A stretch of DNA of 64,000 bases, from positions 62,001 to 126,000 of the forward strand of contig VWZS01010170.1 of assembly GCA_013397075.1 (NCBI GenBank), in the 5' to 3' direction. The translations under genes were made by a program, and so were the position numbers. The DNA comes from Rhabdornis inornatus (Eukaryota > Chordata > Aves > Passeriformes > Rhabdornithidae). Below the pieces are notes generated by a model. That model saw nothing but the letters and a program-made list of their open reading frames with translations. It was not told the origin of the DNA and made no database searches. Below are positions 60,687 to 64,000 of the stretch, in pieces; within the stretch, counting starts at the first letter, position 1, and the number at the start of each line of letters is the position of its first letter.

Positions 60687-62870
60687 CTATCATTATAGTA
60701 ACAAGTGAAATATATATATTTATATCCTTTCTCTAGTTTATTACATATTCTTTCAAGAAGAGTTTGTGGTGGGTTTGTTCCATGGTTTGACATATGAGAT
60801 TTGTTCTTTCAACAGTTTTATCATTTAAGTAGTTCAAACCACTAGCATTTTGCTTTTTAGGATGCTTACAAAGGATAACCTGTTAACAATTAATTCCTTA
60901 AGAAAGATGTTGCAATAGGTAATATTTTATAATTTGGAGTATTTGTTGACATACTATCTTCAACCATTTCCACACACTTTATTCGTAGGTTGTTATGATT
61001 TTGTGTTTTTGCTGTTGAAAGTCATCTATAAGATTGTACAGTATCAGGAAAGGACTGCTAACCATATTATTAAACTTACAGTTGTTTTCAGGTGAAGTTA
61101 TTTAAACACAGGAATAGTTTGGGTATTTAATATGAGTACATTTTAATGAAACTGTTGAAAGAACAAATTTCACGTGCAGAAAACCACAGAATAATAATAG
61201 AGTAGTTTTCCACTGTACTTGCAAACTCAAATAGTTTTTTCCCCTAGGGTCCTTGAACTCAACCTTGATATTATTTAAACAGGACATTGCCAAGGCCACT
61301 AACTCTAGCAAGTTGTTTCATAAGCAGTAGAACTAATGAAGCAATTTGTTATGTTTGTTCTCCTTCTTCCTTGCTTTTTCCTTGCCATCCCACATGCTCT
61401 TGGTGGCTCAGTCCTGCTGTGTCTCCCATGCCTTCTTTCGTGCAAATGGCAGCCTGCAGCATGGCTGGTGGAAGGCTGAGGACTGAGGACTAATTTTCTA
61501 GCTGTGTCTCTTTCAAAATAACTGGAAACTTCCTTTTCTCTTATGAGATTGCCGACTTGGGGTCTTTTGTAATGCCTTTTTCAGCCTGAGTAGGAACATA
61601 GCTCCACTACTGTCAAGTGTGACAGTGAAGTGGGCAGATAGATCCCATAGTTACAGGACAGAGTCCAGAAGTAGGAAGTGGGAAAGACAGCACAGACACC
61701 TAAGGAAAAAAGGGTGAAAATTCTGTGCTTCTCATGGTTGTTGTGTATTTCAGTGCGTTTAATTTTGTAAAGAGGCTCCAAGAGAAGGTACTCTAATAAT
61801 TCTGGTTTTTCAGTGTTTTCCTCTGGCTTTTACCATAATTCATTCATTTTATTGGTGATGGCTTTCACAGTCAAGGACAGAGTGACCTCTGAGCTCTGCT
61901 CTGTGCACTGGCCGGGAGGAAAATTAACGTCTTGAAGACATTAGAGTTTCGATATTCTGCTTTGTACACAGTTCCCATATCAAACATACTGAAGCTTGTG
62001 AAGCACTCTCTGCTGCTGTCATGAGGACATTTGTGGTCACCAGCTATGTAAATCAGAGGTCTGACTATGACAGGGAGTGGGTCTTGGAAGAAAGTAGTTT
62101 GCTACAGAAAATTGACATGGAGCTAGGGAACTTTCTTCTACATGATTTCTAATCGCTTAAGAAATTGATACAGTAGTAATTTGATCTTAAATCTAAAGAC
62201 TTAATTTGGAATTTAAAATATTTCTAAAACCACACATTAGTCAAATATTTACTTGGAGGCTTAAAAGAAGAAATAAGATGCAATGGTAGATCTTCTGTTT
62301 GCCTTTTAAATGTACAGTACTTCATCTTTTCCATACATAAAATGTGATCAATCACAGCGTGCATCATAGAATTGTTGCATGACTTGATTAATTATAGATC
62401 CTTACAGATCCTTAAATGCTTTGCATGAGATACCTTAGTAATAGGTTATTGAATCTCTCCTCTCTTTAAAATTAATTGCCTTTTGTCTTGAGTAAGGTGA
62501 CTTTGTATTACATTAGATGTTTTCACAAACCAAGATGTCATTCAGCAGTATTACAAATGCTAAAAGCATGTGATATGAAAGGGATTTCAGAGCAGGGAGT
62601 GAAGATAATGTCCTATCTGCAATAAGTTCATAAAAAAATCTTTTCCTTTTGTGTTACAATTTTTTTTTGTTGCACAGCTAAGGAAATATCAATTTGGCCC
62701 TGCCCAAGGAAAAGAAGTTGCTGAAACTGCCAATCTCTGAAACTTTTCCGGCTGCCAGAGGTTCAGCCCAGTGACCATCTGTTGAGGACAGTGTAGTTCA
62801 AGGCTAACATCCTACATCAATTTAGGGAGCTGGTGGGAAAGCTCAGCATGTAACTCCTTGGTCATAAGGA

Positions 62871-62922
62871 AAAGCAAAAAAAATAAAACAAAACAAAAAC
62901 AAACAAACAAACAAAAAAAACA
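62871..62922 (+). repeat. A-rich repeat with CAAA units
   Basis: A-runs interrupted by C and T turn into repeated CAAA units. It resembles an old poly-A tail, but no retrocopy can be recognised upstream. Confidence 0.88.
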
Positions 62923-64000
62923 CATGCCAAATAACCTTAATCATATTTCCCCTATGTAGGCACACAAATCTCATTCTTGTGATCCATTTTAGTTTGCAAA
63001 CTCATTTGCAATATGGAATTCTGATGCTGCATGGCTTCAAATCTTGTTGGTTATTATCTACTTACCTTGCTGTTACCAAAACATGAAATCTCACTGTTGC
63101 ATCCATCGCTGAACAGATCATCAGGGTAGCGTTTAAGAGAAACAGGGTTATTTTAAATTTATTCTGCTGATCAGAAACACACATTTTATGTAACAGACAT
63201 ATTACTAATTCCTAAATAACTGTCATGTTTGAGTGTGACTTACAGACTTTAGGGTCATGGATTTGCTGGAAGTACCAAAAAATGGCCTAGTCAGGCAGTA
63301 TGTTTCCAGATGCTAAGTTGTATTAGAATGACATTATACATATCATAATATATTGGTGGTGGTGGTGGTTTTGCATAAAGCTACGTTAGTATATACTCAA
63401 CCAAGTTTTTTCTATCTAATGAAAGGACCAAACTTTATTAGACAATCTTACTCTGTGATCCATAACAGGAAAATGCTAGAAAACTTGGACTACACATAAA
63501 TAAGGTACATGTCTGTAGAAGACAAAAAGAGAATAAAGAGGTCTGTTCCTTATCATGTTTGATAGCACATTACACGCAAGCATGAGTTTAACCAGAAATT
63601 GGTTCTCATGTTACTGTGGTTTCTCTCATGCTAAGTGTTTTATACCTTATTTAAGATAATTCAATCATTATCTTTATCCAGACAGAGAAGACAGTTCTAG
63701 AAGTACTGATAGTGTTTATTTTCCTGGAGTCCTAAAAGATACCAGTGTTTGAGAATGGTTAATAAAAGAATCAACAGATGATACAATGAAACTGCACTAT
63801 TTGGAGAAACAAAATTAAATCTGAGTGTAAATCTTTACAAGCAAAGCACAGTTCCTGGTCTGGACATAGGCTGATGGCAAATTTCCACCGAAATATTTTT
63901 GGTTTGTGTTTTGCAATGGAAAAAACTAAAACTTTAATTGAAACCAAACCCTTTTGTTTCAGCAATATCTGAAAGAGCCAAATAGAAAGGCTTTTAAAAC

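Larger units (their letters stand above)
44084..64000 (+). other. FHOD3: FHOD3 downstream intron (5' part, at least 19.9 kb)
   Basis: This intron starts at a confirmed donor and runs past the window end. It holds CR1 fragments at 44466-44655, 48828-48972 and 59292-59395, a hairpin at 44920-44947, a TA repeat at 48002-48049, a small CpG cluster at 50190-50234, and AT-rich inverted and direct repeats at 51047-51135. A tRNA-derived SINE lies at 52042-52188. A C-rich tract (57903-57929), short tandem duplications (58119-58146, 58378-58435), an assembly gap (60581-60634) beside an AT palindrome, and an A-rich repeat (62871-62922) follow. The stretches 45000-47990, 52200-57890 and 60690-62860 contain no identifiable gene or repeat. 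The next family exon (starting FRLVV) was searched for by eye and not seen. Confidence 0.8.

Noticed and set aside
60404..60793. 129-codon minus-strand frame crossing the N gap
   Set aside because: It contains 18 unknown residues and an AT-repeat translation, so it is an artefact of the gap.
62365..62380. CATCATAGAATTG, another CR1-terminus-like motif
   Set aside because: A single short match without flanking CR1 sequence.
63963..64000. Acceptor-like CTTTTGTTTCAG followed by an open phase-0 reading (QYLKEPNRKAFK) at the window edge
   Set aside because: The phase would fit, but the family continues with FRLVV after GSK and this reading does not resemble it. Only 38 bases are available.

Overview
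The window is vertebrate nuclear DNA, almost certainly from a bird and probably a songbird. It is AT-rich and CpG-poor, has no long open reading frames, carries two short spliced exons with consensus splice sites, and contains scattered avian CR1 LINE fragments. A tRNA-headed SINE with a CR1-like tail at 52042-52188 looks like the passerine family TguSINE1. That is the strongest evidence for a songbird, and it rests on pattern recognition, not a search.

The whole window appears to lie inside one gene on the + strand, FHOD3 (formin homology 2 domain containing 3, an actin-organising formin of muscle and heart). Only two coding exons are visible: 7768-7873 (106 nt) and 43989-44083 (95 nt). They join in phase to give 67 residues of the N-terminal armadillo-like FH3/DID regulatory region. 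The layout is: end of an upstream intron (1-7767), exon, a 36,115-nt intron (7874-43988), exon, then at least 19.9 kb of the next intron (44084-64000). The next exon expected from the family was not found before the window ends.

The introns hold decayed CR1 copies on both strands (about 38-155, 12220-12370, 25722-26347, 32021-32080, 37450-37650, 44466-44655, 48828-48972, 59292-59395), the SINE, simple repeats (notably GGAT/GATA at 29362-29473 and TA at 48002-48049), two perfect hairpin-forming inverted repeats (33188-33232 and 44920-44947), a C-rich tract with four runs that could form a G-quadruplex on the minus strand (57903-57929), and one 54-N assembly gap (60581-60634) whose flanks share 13 identical bases.

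I see no CRISPR array, operon, rRNA, functional tRNA or intact transposon, and no convincing previously undescribed system. The items most worth checking are the 19-bp perfect inverted repeat, the probably artefactual gap, an unrecognised protein-like decayed segment at 13294-13792 that contains a possible poison exon, and several TAAT/octamer-rich stretches that may be conserved regulatory DNA.
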